DNA from: CAVVAH01 sp963746175
GTDB taxonomy: Bacteria; Actinomycetota; Actinomycetes; JACCUZ01
Reading direction: 5' to 3'
Length of the DNA stretch: 64,000 nt
Assembly: GCA_963746175.1 (NCBI GenBank)
Contig: CAVVAH010000001.1
Location: forward strand, 930,001 to 994,000
Shown piece after piece: positions 15,400-25,020 of this stretch. Positions within the stretch are counted from its first letter, which is position 1. Each line of letters starts with the position of its first letter. Under the pieces are notes generated by a model, which was not told where the DNA came from, did not search any database, and worked only from the letters and a program-made list of their open reading frames with translations. The position numbers and the translations under genes were made by a program.

Positions 15400-16508
15400 C
15401 CGCCCTCACCCGCGTCGGCACCGCTCTCGCGGTCGCCGGCACCGCGCACGCCGCCTGGAACTGTCGCCGGCTGCGCACGCCTCCCGCCGACCCGCCACCG
15501 GTCGCCGAGCCGGTCGCCGTGCTGCTGCCGGTGCGCGACGAGGCGCACCGGGTCGAGCCGTGCCTGCGGTCGCTGCTGCGCCAGACCGGCGTCCGCGACC
15601 TGCGCGTCCTCGTCCTCGACGACGGCTCGACCGACGGCACCGCCGACGTCGTACGCCGGGTCGCGGGCACCGACCCGCGGGTCACCGTCGTCGACGGCGC
15701 ACGGCTCCCGGACGGCTGGTGGGGCAAGCCGTGGGCCTGTCAGCAGCTGGGCGAGGCCGCGGGGGACGCGGCGGTGCTGGTGTTCGTCGACGCCGACGTC
15801 GTCCTCGCGCCGCACGCGGTCGCCGCGTCGGTGGCGCTGCTGCGTTGGGGCGGCCTCGACCTGGTGTCGCCGTACCCGCAACAGGTCGCGGAGTCCGTCG
15901 CCGAGCGGCTGGTGCAGCCGCTGCTGCAGTGGTCGTGGCTCACGACACTGCCACTACGGATCGCCGAGGAGTCGGCGCGCGAGTCGCTCGCCGCCGCCAA
16001 CGGCCAGCTGCTCGTCGTCGACACCGCCGCCTACCGTCGCGCGGGCGGCCATGGCGCGGTCCGAGACGCGATGCTCGAGGACGTCGCCCTGCTGCGCGCG
16101 GTGAAACGCCACGGCGGCCGGGGCACCGTCGTCGACGGCACCGCGCTGGCCTCCTGCCGGATGTACGACGGCTGGCCGGCGCTCCGCGACGGCTATGCGA
16201 AGTCGCTGTGGTCGGCCTTCGGCTCGCCCGCGGGTGCGGCCGTGGTCGTCACGGCACTTGCCGTCGCCTACGTCGTGCCGCCGCTGGCAGCGCTCGGCGG
16301 GTCGCGGGTGGGACTGGCCGGCTACGCCGCGGGCGTCGCGGGCCGGGTCGTCACCGCCCGGCGTACCGGCGGCCGCGTCTGGCCGGACGCCGCCGCGCAC
16401 CCGCTGTCGGTGGCGACGTTCGCCGTCCTGGTCGCCGACTCCGTACGCCGCCACCGCGCCGGCACCCTCACTGCTCGCGGTCGGCAGCTCGCGCGACCCG
16501 CGGGCTGA
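15381..16508 (+). CDS. Family 2 glycosyltransferase, CruG-like (carotenoid glycosylation)
   Basis: 375 residues. A membrane-proximal N terminus is followed by a GT-A domain: VAVLLPVRDEAHRVEPCLRS, VLVLDDGSTDGTADVV (nucleotide-sugar binding), LPDGWWGKPWACQQL and LVFVDADVVLAP (DxD, about 132-143), then AMLEDVALLRAVKRHGGR as acceptor loop. Two or more C-terminal membrane helices follow. The architecture matches carotenoid glycosyltransferases of the CruG/CrtQ kind. In cyanobacteria CruG follows CruF in the pathway and glycosylates the 2' position. GTG 15381 lies inside cruF; TTG 15396 is a possible later start. Substrate is inferred from context. Confidence 0.78.
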   Translation: MAVPALTALTRVGTALAVAGTAHAAWNCRRLRTPPADPPPVAEPVAVLLPVRDEAHRVEPCLRSLLRQTGVRDLRVLVLDDGSTDGTADVVRRVAGTDPRVTVVDGARLPDGWWGKPWACQQLGEAAGDAAVLVFVDADVVLAPHAVAASVALLRWGGLDLVSPYPQQVAESVAERLVQPLLQWSWLTTLPLRIAEESARESLAAANGQLLVVDTAAYRRAGGHGAVRDAMLEDVALLRAVKRHGGRGTVVDGTALASCRMYDGWPALRDGYAKSLWSAFGSPAGAAVVVTALAVAYVVPPLAALGGSRVGLAGYAAGVAGRVVTARRTGGRVWPDAAAHPLSVATFAVLVADSVRRHRAGTLTARGRQLARPAG

Positions 16509-16540
16509 GAATCCGGTGTGTCGCCGCAGGTCGTGATGGC

Positions 16541-16546
16541 TAGCCT
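16541..16546 (+). promoter_or_regulatory. -10 box (TAGCCT) of a leaderless promoter
   Basis: TAGCCT ends 6 bases before the ATG at 16553 of the acetyltransferase gene. Confidence 0.45.
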
Positions 16547-16552
16547 GCCCGG

Positions 16553-17461
16553 ATGACGGCATCGACGACGGGGCACGCCCTGGAGTTCTGCACGGATCCG
16601 GGCGAGTTCCTCGCGGCGGCAGGCGAGCACCTGGCCGCCGACCCGGTCGTCAGCACCGTGGTCGCCACGATCGCCGAGCGCGCGCAGTCGCAGCTGGCCA
16701 CCGGCATCGAGCAGCCCGCTCGGGACTGGTGGCTGGTGGTCAGGGACCCGGCCGGTGCGGTGGTCGGAGCCGGGATGCGGACGGCGCCCTTCGCGCCGTA
16801 CCCGCTGTTCCTGCTGCCGATGCCGGACGACGCCGCAGTTGCCGTCGCGCGCGCCTGTCACGACCGCGGCGAGGAGGTCCTCGGGGTCAACGGGGCCCTG
16901 CCCGCCGTCCAGCTGTGCGCCGCCGAGCTGGCCCGGCTCCAGGGTGGCCGCGTCGAGGTCGCGCAGCACACCCGGCTGCACGAGCTCGGGGAGCTGGCGC
17001 TGCCGGCACCGGTCACCGGCCGCCTCCTACGCGCGACGGAGGACGACGTCGAGCTGGCGACGCAGTGGTTCGAGGCGTTCATGGGCGACGCGGACGAGAT
17101 GGCCGGCCGGCCGCGGGGTGCCAGCGCGCACGACGTGCCCGACCGTGAGGGCATGCTGCGCAAGCTCCGGGCCGGCACGATCTGGTTCTGGGTCGACGAG
17201 ACCGGGGCGCGGGTGCACCTCACGGGGGCGAACCCGCCCGCGTTCGGGGTCGCACGCATCGGGCCGGTGTACACGCCGCCCGCCGAACGGGGCCGTGGCT
17301 GGGCGAGCAGTGCCGTCGCCGACGTGTCCCGCCGGCTCCGGTCCGAGGGTGCGCGCGTCTGCCTGTTCACCGACCAGGCGAACCCGACGTCGAACAAGAT
17401 CTACGCCGCGCTCGGCTACCGGCCCGTCGTCGACATGGCCAACCTCGTCCTCGTCACCTGA
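16553..17461 (+). CDS. GNAT family N-acetyltransferase
   Basis: 302 residues. The C-terminal half is a GNAT fold: ARIGPVYTPPAERGRGWAS carries the acetyl-CoA P-loop (ERGRGWAS, about 244-251), and VCLFTDQANPTSNKIYAALG (core TDQANPTSNKIYAALGY) is the typical closing segment with the Asn and Tyr. The N-terminal half looks like a degenerate second GNAT-like domain. Substrate unknown. Single gene with its own leaderless-type promoter, ending before a shared terminator hairpin at 17485-17522. Confidence 0.85.
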   Translation: MTASTTGHALEFCTDPGEFLAAAGEHLAADPVVSTVVATIAERAQSQLATGIEQPARDWWLVVRDPAGAVVGAGMRTAPFAPYPLFLLPMPDDAAVAVARACHDRGEEVLGVNGALPAVQLCAAELARLQGGRVEVAQHTRLHELGELALPAPVTGRLLRATEDDVELATQWFEAFMGDADEMAGRPRGASAHDVPDREGMLRKLRAGTIWFWVDETGARVHLTGANPPAFGVARIGPVYTPPAERGRGWASSAVADVSRRLRSEGARVCLFTDQANPTSNKIYAALGYRPVVDMANLVLVT

Positions 17462-17484
17462 CGCTGCGCCACTGTCGAACGTGC

Positions 17485-17522
17485 GCAGGCCCCGCCCACC
17501 CTCGCGGGTCGACGGGGCCTGC
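17485..17522. terminator. Bidirectional terminator hairpin
   Basis: A perfect 10-bp inverted repeat (GCAGGCCCCG / CGGGGCCTGC) with an 18-base loop lies in the 87-bp gap between the convergent acetyltransferase and S8 protease genes. Confidence 0.65.
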
Positions 17523-17548
17523 TGCCGTGCCGTGCCTGGCGCGGGACC

Positions 17549-20500
17549 TCAGCCCACGGACACCACCGTGGCGATCCCGGTGTCCTCCGTCCCGTTGAGG
17601 TAGTGGACCCGCCCGAGGTAGCGCTGGGCCGGGTCCAGACCCGAGTAGGTCGCGGTCAGCGAGAAGGGCTTGCCGATCTCGACCGGCTGGGTCGCCGGGT
17701 CCACCGTGAGGTTGCCGGCGTCGGCCGACGGCACCGCCCACTGGGTGTAGGCGAAGTTCCCGCCCCCCGTCGTCGCGAAGCCCACCACGTACGCGACGTA
17801 CGTGCCGGCCTCCGGAGCCTCGAAGGTCACCTGCTCGTCACCGGACCCGGTCGCGGACAGGCCCACCGGCTCCTTCGCGCCGTCGACGACCTCGTAGACG
17901 TAGAGGTCGAGGTCGTCGCCGTCATTGGCGGCGTCCACGTCGAACCGCGCCAGATCGGCGCCGGCCGGGACGACAAGGGTGAACTCCTTGACTGCCGACG
18001 ACGGTGCCGGCGCATTCGGGTCGAACGCACCGGAGGTGACCGACGTGGCCGTCGGCGTGGCACCGGTGAGCCCGGTCACCGCGGTACCCAGGGTTCCGGA
18101 GAACCCGGAGATCCCGGTGATCTCGATGCTGCCGGACCCGGCCGGACCGGTGACCTCCGCGTCGGCCGCGACCGCCAGCGGCCGCACCGCCACCGGGAGC
18201 CGCGCCGCGTGGCTGGTCCCGGTGAGGGTGATGAACCCGGTTGCGTAGTCGCCGAGGTCGGTGCCGGTAGCCGTGACGGTGACGTTCATCGTGGCGGAGC
18301 CGCCGGCGGGGACGGTGTAGCTGCCCTTGTCGAACGTGACCGCGATGGAGTCGTCGCCCTTGTACAGCGGCGTGTAGGTCTCCTCGGTGTCCGTCACGTT
18401 GGTGATGGTGCGGGTGACGGACTGGACACCGCCCAGGTCACCGATCGCCAACGACGCCAGGTTCAGGTCGCTCGCGTCGATCGGGTCCCCCACTGGTGCT
18501 CCGGTGCTGTCCGTGACGCCCTGACCGGCCAGGTAGTCCAGCCAGTCGAAGAAGCCGGAGTCGAACACGATGCCCGGGTCCAGGAACTGGGTCGGGTCGA
18601 CGTGGCCGGCGCCCTGGCCGAACGGGTTCTGGTAGTCCGACCCGTCCGCGTGCTTGGTGTCGTAAGCGGTCGTCATCATCGCCGACTTCACCCACATCGG
18701 CGACCACGTCGGGTGGACGCCGAGGTACAGCGCCGCGAGTCCGGCGATGTGCGGGGACGCCATCGACGTGCCGGAGTACAGGTCCCAGTCGCGGCCCGAG
18801 TTGCTCGGCGGCGCCACCGCGGCGACGACGCTCACACCGGGAGCGGAGACGTCGGGCTTGAGCAGGTCGCCGTCCGCGGCGAGCGACGGCCCACGGGAGG
18901 AGAACTCCGCGACCTGGGGCACCGGGGTGGGGACACCGGTCTGGTTGCCGTCGACCAGCGTCACCGTGTGGCCGACGTCGGCCACGACCGCCGCCCGGTC
19001 GGTGTCGGCCACGTGCACGGTGGGCACCGAGTGGAAGTCCGCGTCCAGGCTGTTCGGCGAGGTGTTGGTGAGGACCATCCCGATGCCGCCGGCCCGCTTC
19101 ACCTCGGCCGACTTCGCGACCCGGTCGTAGACACCGCGGTCGCACTGGACGATCATCCCGGCCACCTTGGCCGGGTCGAGCGACCCCGGAGCGCACAGCG
19201 CCGGGTCGGTCGCACCGGGCAGGCCCGAGGCGGCCGAGCTGACCAGAGTTCCGGTCACCGGGTCGGTGACCGTGACACTGGCACCCTTGATCTTCTGGCC
19301 GGTCGAGAGGATCACCGTGCCCTCACGCGGGAAGTGCGTGCTGGCCGCCACGGTGGTCACCCAGGGGCTGGGGTGCGCGACGGTCGAGTCCCCGGGTCCC
19401 GAGTTCCCGGCCGACGTCGCGACGAAGATGCCTGCCGCGGCCGCGAACAGGAAGCTGACCTCGACCGGGTCGATCGGGTCGTCCAGCGAGCCGGAGACCG
19501 AGAAGTTGATCACGTCGACGCCGTCGGCCGCGGCGCGGTCGATCGCGGCGACAGTGTCCGAGTCGAAGCAGCCGGACTGGTCCGGGTCTGCCGCCTCCCA
19601 GCAGGCCTTGTAGATGGCAAGCTTGGCACCCGGAGCCATCCCGGAGGCCTGACCGAAGTCGCGGCCCTCGATGGTCACGGCGACCCCGTCGTTGCCGGCG
19701 GCGGTGGACGCGGTGTGGCTGCCGTGGCCGGCCCCGTCGCGCGGCGAGCGGAACTCGGCGTCCGACCAGTCCTTGTGGCGCACCGCGGCGGCGAACCCCT
19801 GGACGAAGTAGCGGGCGCCGATGACCTTGGAGTTGCACAGCGTCGGGCCGAACTGCTCACCCGAGGCGCACCGGCCGTGGAAGCGCTGGCCGTCCGCCTT
19901 GTAGAACGCCGTGTTCTTGCCGTTGCGGATCGGTCCGGGCGAGCGCTCCGAGACGTACTCGCCGCGGGGCAGCGCCGTACCGGCGAACGACGGGTTCTCG
20001 GGCCAGAAGCCGGTGTCGACGACACCGACGACGACGCCCTTGCCGGCGTTGTCCGGTCCACCCAGCGACGCCCAGACACCCTCCGGGCCGGACAGGCCCA
20101 GGAAGGCCGGTGACTCGGTGGTGTCCGGTTTGCGCAGCCGGTCCTTCACCACGGCACGCACGCCGGGGGCCTTGGCCAGCGCGGTGGCCTGCTTGCCGGA
20201 GAGGTGCGCGGCGAAGCCGTTGTTCACGACCGTGTAGCTCGAGGTCCGCTGCACGTCGAAGCGCTTGGCCAGCCGCGACTGGCGCGACCGCAGGTACGAG
20301 CGGTAGTCCTTGGCCGCCGCGCTGCGGGCGTTGAACTTCTTGCCGGGACGGGCCCTGGAGGGTGCCAGTCCGGACACGCCGCCGGCGTAGCCGGCGGCGG
20401 GCGGGGCGTCGAGCAGGACGACGTACCGGCCGGCCTTGTAGGTGTGACCGGACTTCTGCGCGGTGGCCGCGCCAGCGGGTGAGCTGGTGGCCAGGCCGGA

Positions 20501-20569
20501 GACGACGACGGCCGCCACCGCGCTGGCGGTGACGACCGTTCGGGCCCAGCGTGACTGGGATGCAGGCAC
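17549..20569 (-). CDS. Secreted S8 (subtilisin-like) serine protease with PA and beta domains
   Basis: 1006 residues from GTG 20569, chosen because AAAGGA lies 6 bases upstream and the protein then opens with a clean signal peptide (VPASQSRWARTVV...SSPAGAA). Counting from the ATG at 20590 (1013 aa): an I9-like propeptide (about 50-150), catalytic Asp192 (VVDTGFWPENPSF), His289 (GHGSHTAS), oxyanion Asn396 (TSAGNSGPG) and Ser609 (SGTSMASPHIAG). A PA-type insert spans roughly 420-560. Fibronectin-like and PPC-like beta domains follow. Extracellular protein degradation is expected. The downstream hairpin at 17485-17522 fits its terminator. Confidence 0.92.
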   Translation of the reverse strand: MPASQSRWARTVVTASAVAAVVVSGLATSSPAGAATAQKSGHTYKAGRYVVLLDAPPAAGYAGGVSGLAPSRARPGKKFNARSAAAKDYRSYLRSRQSRLAKRFDVQRTSSYTVVNNGFAAHLSGKQATALAKAPGVRAVVKDRLRKPDTTESPAFLGLSGPEGVWASLGGPDNAGKGVVVGVVDTGFWPENPSFAGTALPRGEYVSERSPGPIRNGKNTAFYKADGQRFHGRCASGEQFGPTLCNSKVIGARYFVQGFAAAVRHKDWSDAEFRSPRDGAGHGSHTASTAAGNDGVAVTIEGRDFGQASGMAPGAKLAIYKACWEAADPDQSGCFDSDTVAAIDRAAADGVDVINFSVSGSLDDPIDPVEVSFLFAAAAGIFVATSAGNSGPGDSTVAHPSPWVTTVAASTHFPREGTVILSTGQKIKGASVTVTDPVTGTLVSSAASGLPGATDPALCAPGSLDPAKVAGMIVQCDRGVYDRVAKSAEVKRAGGIGMVLTNTSPNSLDADFHSVPTVHVADTDRAAVVADVGHTVTLVDGNQTGVPTPVPQVAEFSSRGPSLAADGDLLKPDVSAPGVSVVAAVAPPSNSGRDWDLYSGTSMASPHIAGLAALYLGVHPTWSPMWVKSAMMTTAYDTKHADGSDYQNPFGQGAGHVDPTQFLDPGIVFDSGFFDWLDYLAGQGVTDSTGAPVGDPIDASDLNLASLAIGDLGGVQSVTRTITNVTDTEETYTPLYKGDDSIAVTFDKGSYTVPAGGSATMNVTVTATGTDLGDYATGFITLTGTSHAARLPVAVRPLAVAADAEVTGPAGSGSIEITGISGFSGTLGTAVTGLTGATPTATSVTSGAFDPNAPAPSSAVKEFTLVVPAGADLARFDVDAANDGDDLDLYVYEVVDGAKEPVGLSATGSGDEQVTFEAPEAGTYVAYVVGFATTGGGNFAYTQWAVPSADAGNLTVDPATQPVEIGKPFSLTATYSGLDPAQRYLGRVHYLNGTEDTGIATVVSVG

Positions 20570-20735
20570 GAGGCGTCCTTTCTGGGACATGGGGTCGAGG
20601 AGTGGTGCATGTGACGTCGATCACGACAACTCGGGTCACCCTCACCCACGCCCGCCCCCACGTCAAGAGCCGCAAGACCGCAGGTCAGGGGCATGGCAGC
20701 GGCCGGTAGCAGCCTGCGATTGTTGCGTCACGCAG

Positions 20736-20768
20736 CGGCGCCCGCCGGGTGGTCCCGGGCGGGCGCCG
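20736..20768 (-). terminator. Terminator hairpin after the BNR-repeat gene
   Basis: An 11-bp perfect inverted repeat (CGGCGCCCGCC / GGCGGGCGCCG) with an 11-base loop begins 41 bases past the stop of the gene at 20809. The rest of the 239-bp gap to the protease start shows nothing I recognise. Confidence 0.6.
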
Positions 20769-20808
20769 CCGGTGTGCAGGGCGGTCGGTCAGCCCGCCCG
20801 GCCGGGCG

Positions 20809-23800
20809 TCACGGCGCCGCGAACCAGGTGAGCGACCTCGACATCAGCTGGGCCTTCTGGGCCGCTGAGCCGTAGGCCTCGAACGGGAAGGCGAGGAACT
20901 CCACCTTGTAGCCGCCGTCGGCCACCGTCACGGCGTCCGGCTGGGCCGACGCGTCGGTGAATGCCGGTGTCGCGGGCGCGATCGGGGTGACCTGGTCCTC
21001 GAAGGTCGCCCCGAGCACGGTGTGGTCCAGCGGCACCGTGCCGATGCCGTCGGTCACCGGGTTGCCGGCCACCGACGTCACCACCGTCGTCGGCTTGTCG
21101 TTCTGGGTCTCGGACCCGTCCCAGGCGATGTGCAGGTAGTCGCGGACGAAGTCCGTGGTGCCTCCTGCCTGGTCGAGGATGTCCTGCCCGGACATCAGCA
21201 ACCGGCCGCCACCGTCGAGGAAGGTCGCCAGCTCGCTCTCGTACGGCGTGATCGGTGACGGGTAGGAGTTGCCGGTGAACCAGACGACGTTGGTGTGCGC
21301 CGTGAGCACGCTCACCGGGAGCTCGGGGTCGGCCGCGAGGTCCCAGTAGCTGTACGGCTCGCCGGCCGCCGTCAGCGCGTCCTTGTAGTAGGACTCGACG
21401 TCGGGCTCCTTGTTGTCGTTGTCGACGAGGAGCGTGTCCACCGTGACGGCGATGGTGGTCATCGTCGCTGTGGCAGAGACCGACGGGGCGCCCACCGAGG
21501 TCGCGGTGAGCGTCGTGACGGCGGTCTGGCCGTTGGTCGCCGTCGACGGCACGTCGACCTTCACGCACACGTCGACCGAGTCACCCGGCGCCGCCTGCGG
21601 AGTGGTCGTCAGCGCCGTGGTGCAGGTCGCGTCGAGGACCGTGGACGCCCAGGCGCCGTTGGCCGCCAGCCCGTAGGAGTCGGCGAGGTAGCCGTCGTTG
21701 GTCAGGTGCACCTGGTAGGTGACCGACGAACCGGCCCTGGCCGCCCCGGTCTGTGCGGCCGGGTCCAGCGAGACCGCGTGCGCCGGGGCGATCGGCGTGG
21801 TGTGCGGGCTGCCGGTGGTGCCGAAGCCGCCGGATGCCGTGACGACGATGCCGTCGTCGACGATCTGGCCGCCACCGAAGCCGGTGTCGATGTGCACGAC
21901 CAGGTCCAGGCTGATCGTCTCCCCGGCGGGCACGGTCAGGCCGTCCCACGTCACGGTGGTCCCGTCGGAGCTGCCGCCGTCACTCGCGGACACGAACGTC
22001 GTGTGCGCCGGGAGCGGGTCGGTGACGGTGACACCGGTCGCGTCCGCGTTGCCCGCGTTGCGCACCGAGATCCGGTAGTGCAGGTCGGTGCCCGGGCCCA
22101 CCGGCGTCCCGTCGTCGCTCTTGGCGACGATCAGGGCCGGCGCCTGCTGACGGGCGCTGTCGGTCAACGTGTAGGCGCCGCGGCCGTGGGTGCCGGTCGC
22201 CAGCAGCCGGTGGCTCGGGTCGAAGTCGAGCTGCCAGGTGGCGACCTTGGGCATGTCGGCCCCGAGCCGCTGCCAGGTGCCGCCGCCGTCGGTCGTCACG
22301 TAGACGCCGATGTCGGTGCCCGCGTAGAGCGTGTCCGGGTACGACGGGTCGAGCGCCACCGAGTTGACGGGGACGTCCGGCAGGTCGCTGGTGACGTCGG
22401 TCCAGTGCCCACCGCCGTCGGTCGTCTTGAAGACGTGCCCGGAGTTGCCTGGCGTCGCCGCGCTGAAGCCGGCGTAGGACAGGTAGGCGATCCGCCAGTT
22501 GGAGCGGTCGACCGCGATCTGGGTGACCGGCCGGTTGGGCAGGTTCGAGGTGGTGACGTCGACCCAGGTCGGCTCGTCGGCCGTGACGGCGTCCGGGCTG
22601 GCGAACACCTTCCCGTCGTCGGAGCCGGTGTAGACGCCGTCGCCGCCGTCGGCCACGCCGACCGCGCTGATCAGGCACCCCCGCGCGCCGTTCGGCGCCG
22701 AGCCGGTGCAACCGGTCGTGAGGTCGGGGCTGATCACGTCCCAGTGCACGTCGGCCGCCGACTCGGCCTCGGCGTTGTCGGTGCGGTAGAGCCGGTAGGT
22801 GCCGAGGAACATCTGGTTGGTGTCGGCCCGGTTCATCACCCACGGGATGTAGAACTCGGCACGGTCGGTGAGGTCGATACCGCCGTCGATCGGCTCGTTG
22901 CCGAAGAAGGCCGTGATCCCGTCCGGGTCGAACCGGTAGGGCGAGATGCCGAAGTAGGTGCCGAACACGAACGCCGAGACGTTCGGGTTCAACGGGTTCG
23001 GCGTGGTCTGGTCCACGATCACCTGGCCGCCGTCACCGCTCGGCTGGTCGAACCAGCGGAACCCCGGCGGGCCTGCTGCCGTCGACTTGCGCACGGTGCC
23101 GTTGTCCTGGGTGCCGCCCCAGTACTGGCCGGGAACCAGCGGCACGGTGGCCATGCTGGTGAACTGGGTGATCCGCAGACCGCTGGAGCTCACGAAGGCG
23201 CCGTTGGGGGCGACCTGGCCGTTGAGGTTCTCCCAGTCGACGGTCTCGAGCGGCGAGCCGCGCTCGAGGCGGCCGCCCCGGTTGGCCGACTGCCACACGC
23301 CGCCGTCGTTGCCGATCACCACGTGCCGGGGGCTGTCGGGCTCGAACGCCACCGCGTGGAAGTCGGGGTGGAGGTCGTACCCGAGGCTCTTCCAGTTCTT
23401 GCCACCGGTCGTGCTGCGGTAGATGCCGCCGGACTGCGGCGACTGGTCGTAGCCGTAGGACCCGCCGACGTAGACGATGTCGGGGTTCTTGGGATCGGGT
23501 GCCACGACGTTGTCGTAGAAGCACTGCGTGCCGCAGTAGTCGAGGATGCTGTCCGGGTCCGTCGCAGGCCCGTCGGTCGGCAGGTGCTTCCAGGACAGCC
23601 CTCCCTTGTCGTTGCGCCACAGCGACGACGGGTGGTAGGTGCCGTTCCGCTCGAAGTAGTCGAAGCCGACATAGATCACCGGCTTGTGGTGGCGGACGTG
23701 CGCGATGCCGAGGGAGAACCTGGTGGCGCCGCCCGCGAAGTCGCCCTTGGGCAGGTTTCCCATCGCGCTCGACCAGGACCGGCCGCCGTTGGTGGAGCGG

Positions 23801-24756
23801 TAGATCTTGTCGCCCCAGAACGAGGCCCACAGGATGTTCGGCTCGAGCGGGTCCATCACGAGGTCGGTGACCCCCCGGAACTCGTCGGTGGTGCCCTTGC
23901 GCAGCGCCCAGGTGGCGCCGCCGTCGGTGGACTCCCACACGCCGTACGGAGTGGAGGGCGGCGCAGTGGTGCGGCGGGCACCGCCCCGGCCGCGCAGCGT
24001 GCCGAGGTAGAGGTGGTCCTCGTCGCGCGGGTCGACCACGATGTCCGCGGACGACACGCCCTGGAAGAAGTCGCCGGACACGTGTGCCCAGGTCTGGCCG
24101 CCGTCCGCCGACCGGTACACCCCGTCGCCGTAGTAGCTGTCGCCGGACAGGGCGCCCTCGCCGGAGCCGAGGTAGACCACGTCGTCGTTCGACGGGGCGA
24201 CGGCCAGCGCCCCGACCGACTGGGTGTCGGCGTCGTCGGTGGCCGGCGACCAGGTGCCGCTGGCGTCGTCGTAGAGCCACACCCCACCCTGGGCGGCGCC
24301 GGCGATGATCGTGCCGTCCTTCCGGACCGCGAGGGCTCCGATCCGCCCGGACACGGCCTGCAGGGTGTTGGTGGTGCGGCCCACCTGGACGATCGGGTCC
24401 GGCCCCACGCTGTCCCAGCTGCCGCCGACCGACGCCAACGCGGAGCGCTTCGTGACCGCCCCGAGGGCGGCCGAGGCCTCGAGGGCCTCAGCCCGCTGCT
24501 GGGCGGCCTGCTCGATGGTCAGCGGGTCGTCGCCGGCCAGCAGCCGGCTGCGGTAGTACGCGTCGCGCAGCTTGGCGAAGTCGCCGGCCTCCTCGGTCTC
24601 GCTGAACTCCTCGGCGATCTCACCCTTGGGCGTGAGCAGCACCGGAGTGTCGTCGCCCGGAGCAGGGGCGGCGGTGGCCGTTCCGGCGCCGGCTGCGAGC
24701 GGGGCGAGGAGGACGGCCGCGGCGAGAGCGGCGAGACTGGTGTGGCGACGGCGCAT
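20809..24756 (-). CDS. Large secreted BNR/YVTN-repeat protein with DUF11 domain
   Basis: 1315 residues from ATG 24756, preferred over ATG 24780 because GGGGG lies just upstream and a signal peptide (MRRRHTSLAALAAAVLLAPL) then starts the protein. Residues about 100-860 are BNR/sortilin-like propeller repeats (YRSADGGQTWAHVSG, YRSTNGGRSWSS, FKTTDGGGHWTDV, VTTDGGGTWQRLG), the kind found in sialidase-like and extracellular binding proteins. A DUF11 beta domain (about 885-955), a second Ig-like domain and a C-terminal glutamine-amidotransferase-like domain (VWFTGNSYP, FLDGGGRLLMSGQDI) follow. No sialidase catalytic set was identified, so the activity is unknown. It lies upstream of the S8 protease; both are extracellular. 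Confidence 0.85.
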   Translation of the reverse strand: MRRRHTSLAALAAAVLLAPLAAGAGTATAAPAPGDDTPVLLTPKGEIAEEFSETEEAGDFAKLRDAYYRSRLLAGDDPLTIEQAAQQRAEALEASAALGAVTKRSALASVGGSWDSVGPDPIVQVGRTTNTLQAVSGRIGALAVRKDGTIIAGAAQGGVWLYDDASGTWSPATDDADTQSVGALAVAPSNDDVVYLGSGEGALSGDSYYGDGVYRSADGGQTWAHVSGDFFQGVSSADIVVDPRDEDHLYLGTLRGRGGARRTTAPPSTPYGVWESTDGGATWALRKGTTDEFRGVTDLVMDPLEPNILWASFWGDKIYRSTNGGRSWSSAMGNLPKGDFAGGATRFSLGIAHVRHHKPVIYVGFDYFERNGTYHPSSLWRNDKGGLSWKHLPTDGPATDPDSILDYCGTQCFYDNVVAPDPKNPDIVYVGGSYGYDQSPQSGGIYRSTTGGKNWKSLGYDLHPDFHAVAFEPDSPRHVVIGNDGGVWQSANRGGRLERGSPLETVDWENLNGQVAPNGAFVSSSGLRITQFTSMATVPLVPGQYWGGTQDNGTVRKSTAAGPPGFRWFDQPSGDGGQVIVDQTTPNPLNPNVSAFVFGTYFGISPYRFDPDGITAFFGNEPIDGGIDLTDRAEFYIPWVMNRADTNQMFLGTYRLYRTDNAEAESAADVHWDVISPDLTTGCTGSAPNGARGCLISAVGVADGGDGVYTGSDDGKVFASPDAVTADEPTWVDVTTSNLPNRPVTQIAVDRSNWRIAYLSYAGFSAATPGNSGHVFKTTDGGGHWTDVTSDLPDVPVNSVALDPSYPDTLYAGTDIGVYVTTDGGGTWQRLGADMPKVATWQLDFDPSHRLLATGTHGRGAYTLTDSARQQAPALIVAKSDDGTPVGPGTDLHYRISVRNAGNADATGVTVTDPLPAHTTFVSASDGGSSDGTTVTWDGLTVPAGETISLDLVVHIDTGFGGGQIVDDGIVVTASGGFGTTGSPHTTPIAPAHAVSLDPAAQTGAARAGSSVTYQVHLTNDGYLADSYGLAANGAWASTVLDATCTTALTTTPQAAPGDSVDVCVKVDVPSTATNGQTAVTTLTATSVGAPSVSATATMTTIAVTVDTLLVDNDNKEPDVESYYKDALTAAGEPYSYWDLAADPELPVSVLTAHTNVVWFTGNSYPSPITPYESELATFLDGGGRLLMSGQDILDQAGGTTDFVRDYLHIAWDGSETQNDKPTTVVTSVAGNPVTDGIGTVPLDHTVLGATFEDQVTPIAPATPAFTDASAQPDAVTVADGGYKVEFLAFPFEAYGSAAQKAQLMSRSLTWFAAP

Positions 24757-25020
24757 CGTGGCCCCCTGTTCGGGCCGCAATCACCCTCACAACGCCCGGA
24801 GCGTCGTCGCGCGGCCGGTTCCGCCGGTGATCCTGCGCCCGTTCGTCCGATCTGCGCAAGACCTTGTCGTCCGCAACTTTTCTCCCCACTGAACCTGCAC
24901 GCCGCGGAGCCCACCAGGGACCGGGTCGCGGCCGGGGCTTCCGGTGGCGTTCACACCGAGCAGATCGTCGACCCACGATCACGGGGTGATGCGCGGGTCG
25001 GACGAACGCCGCCGCGAGCG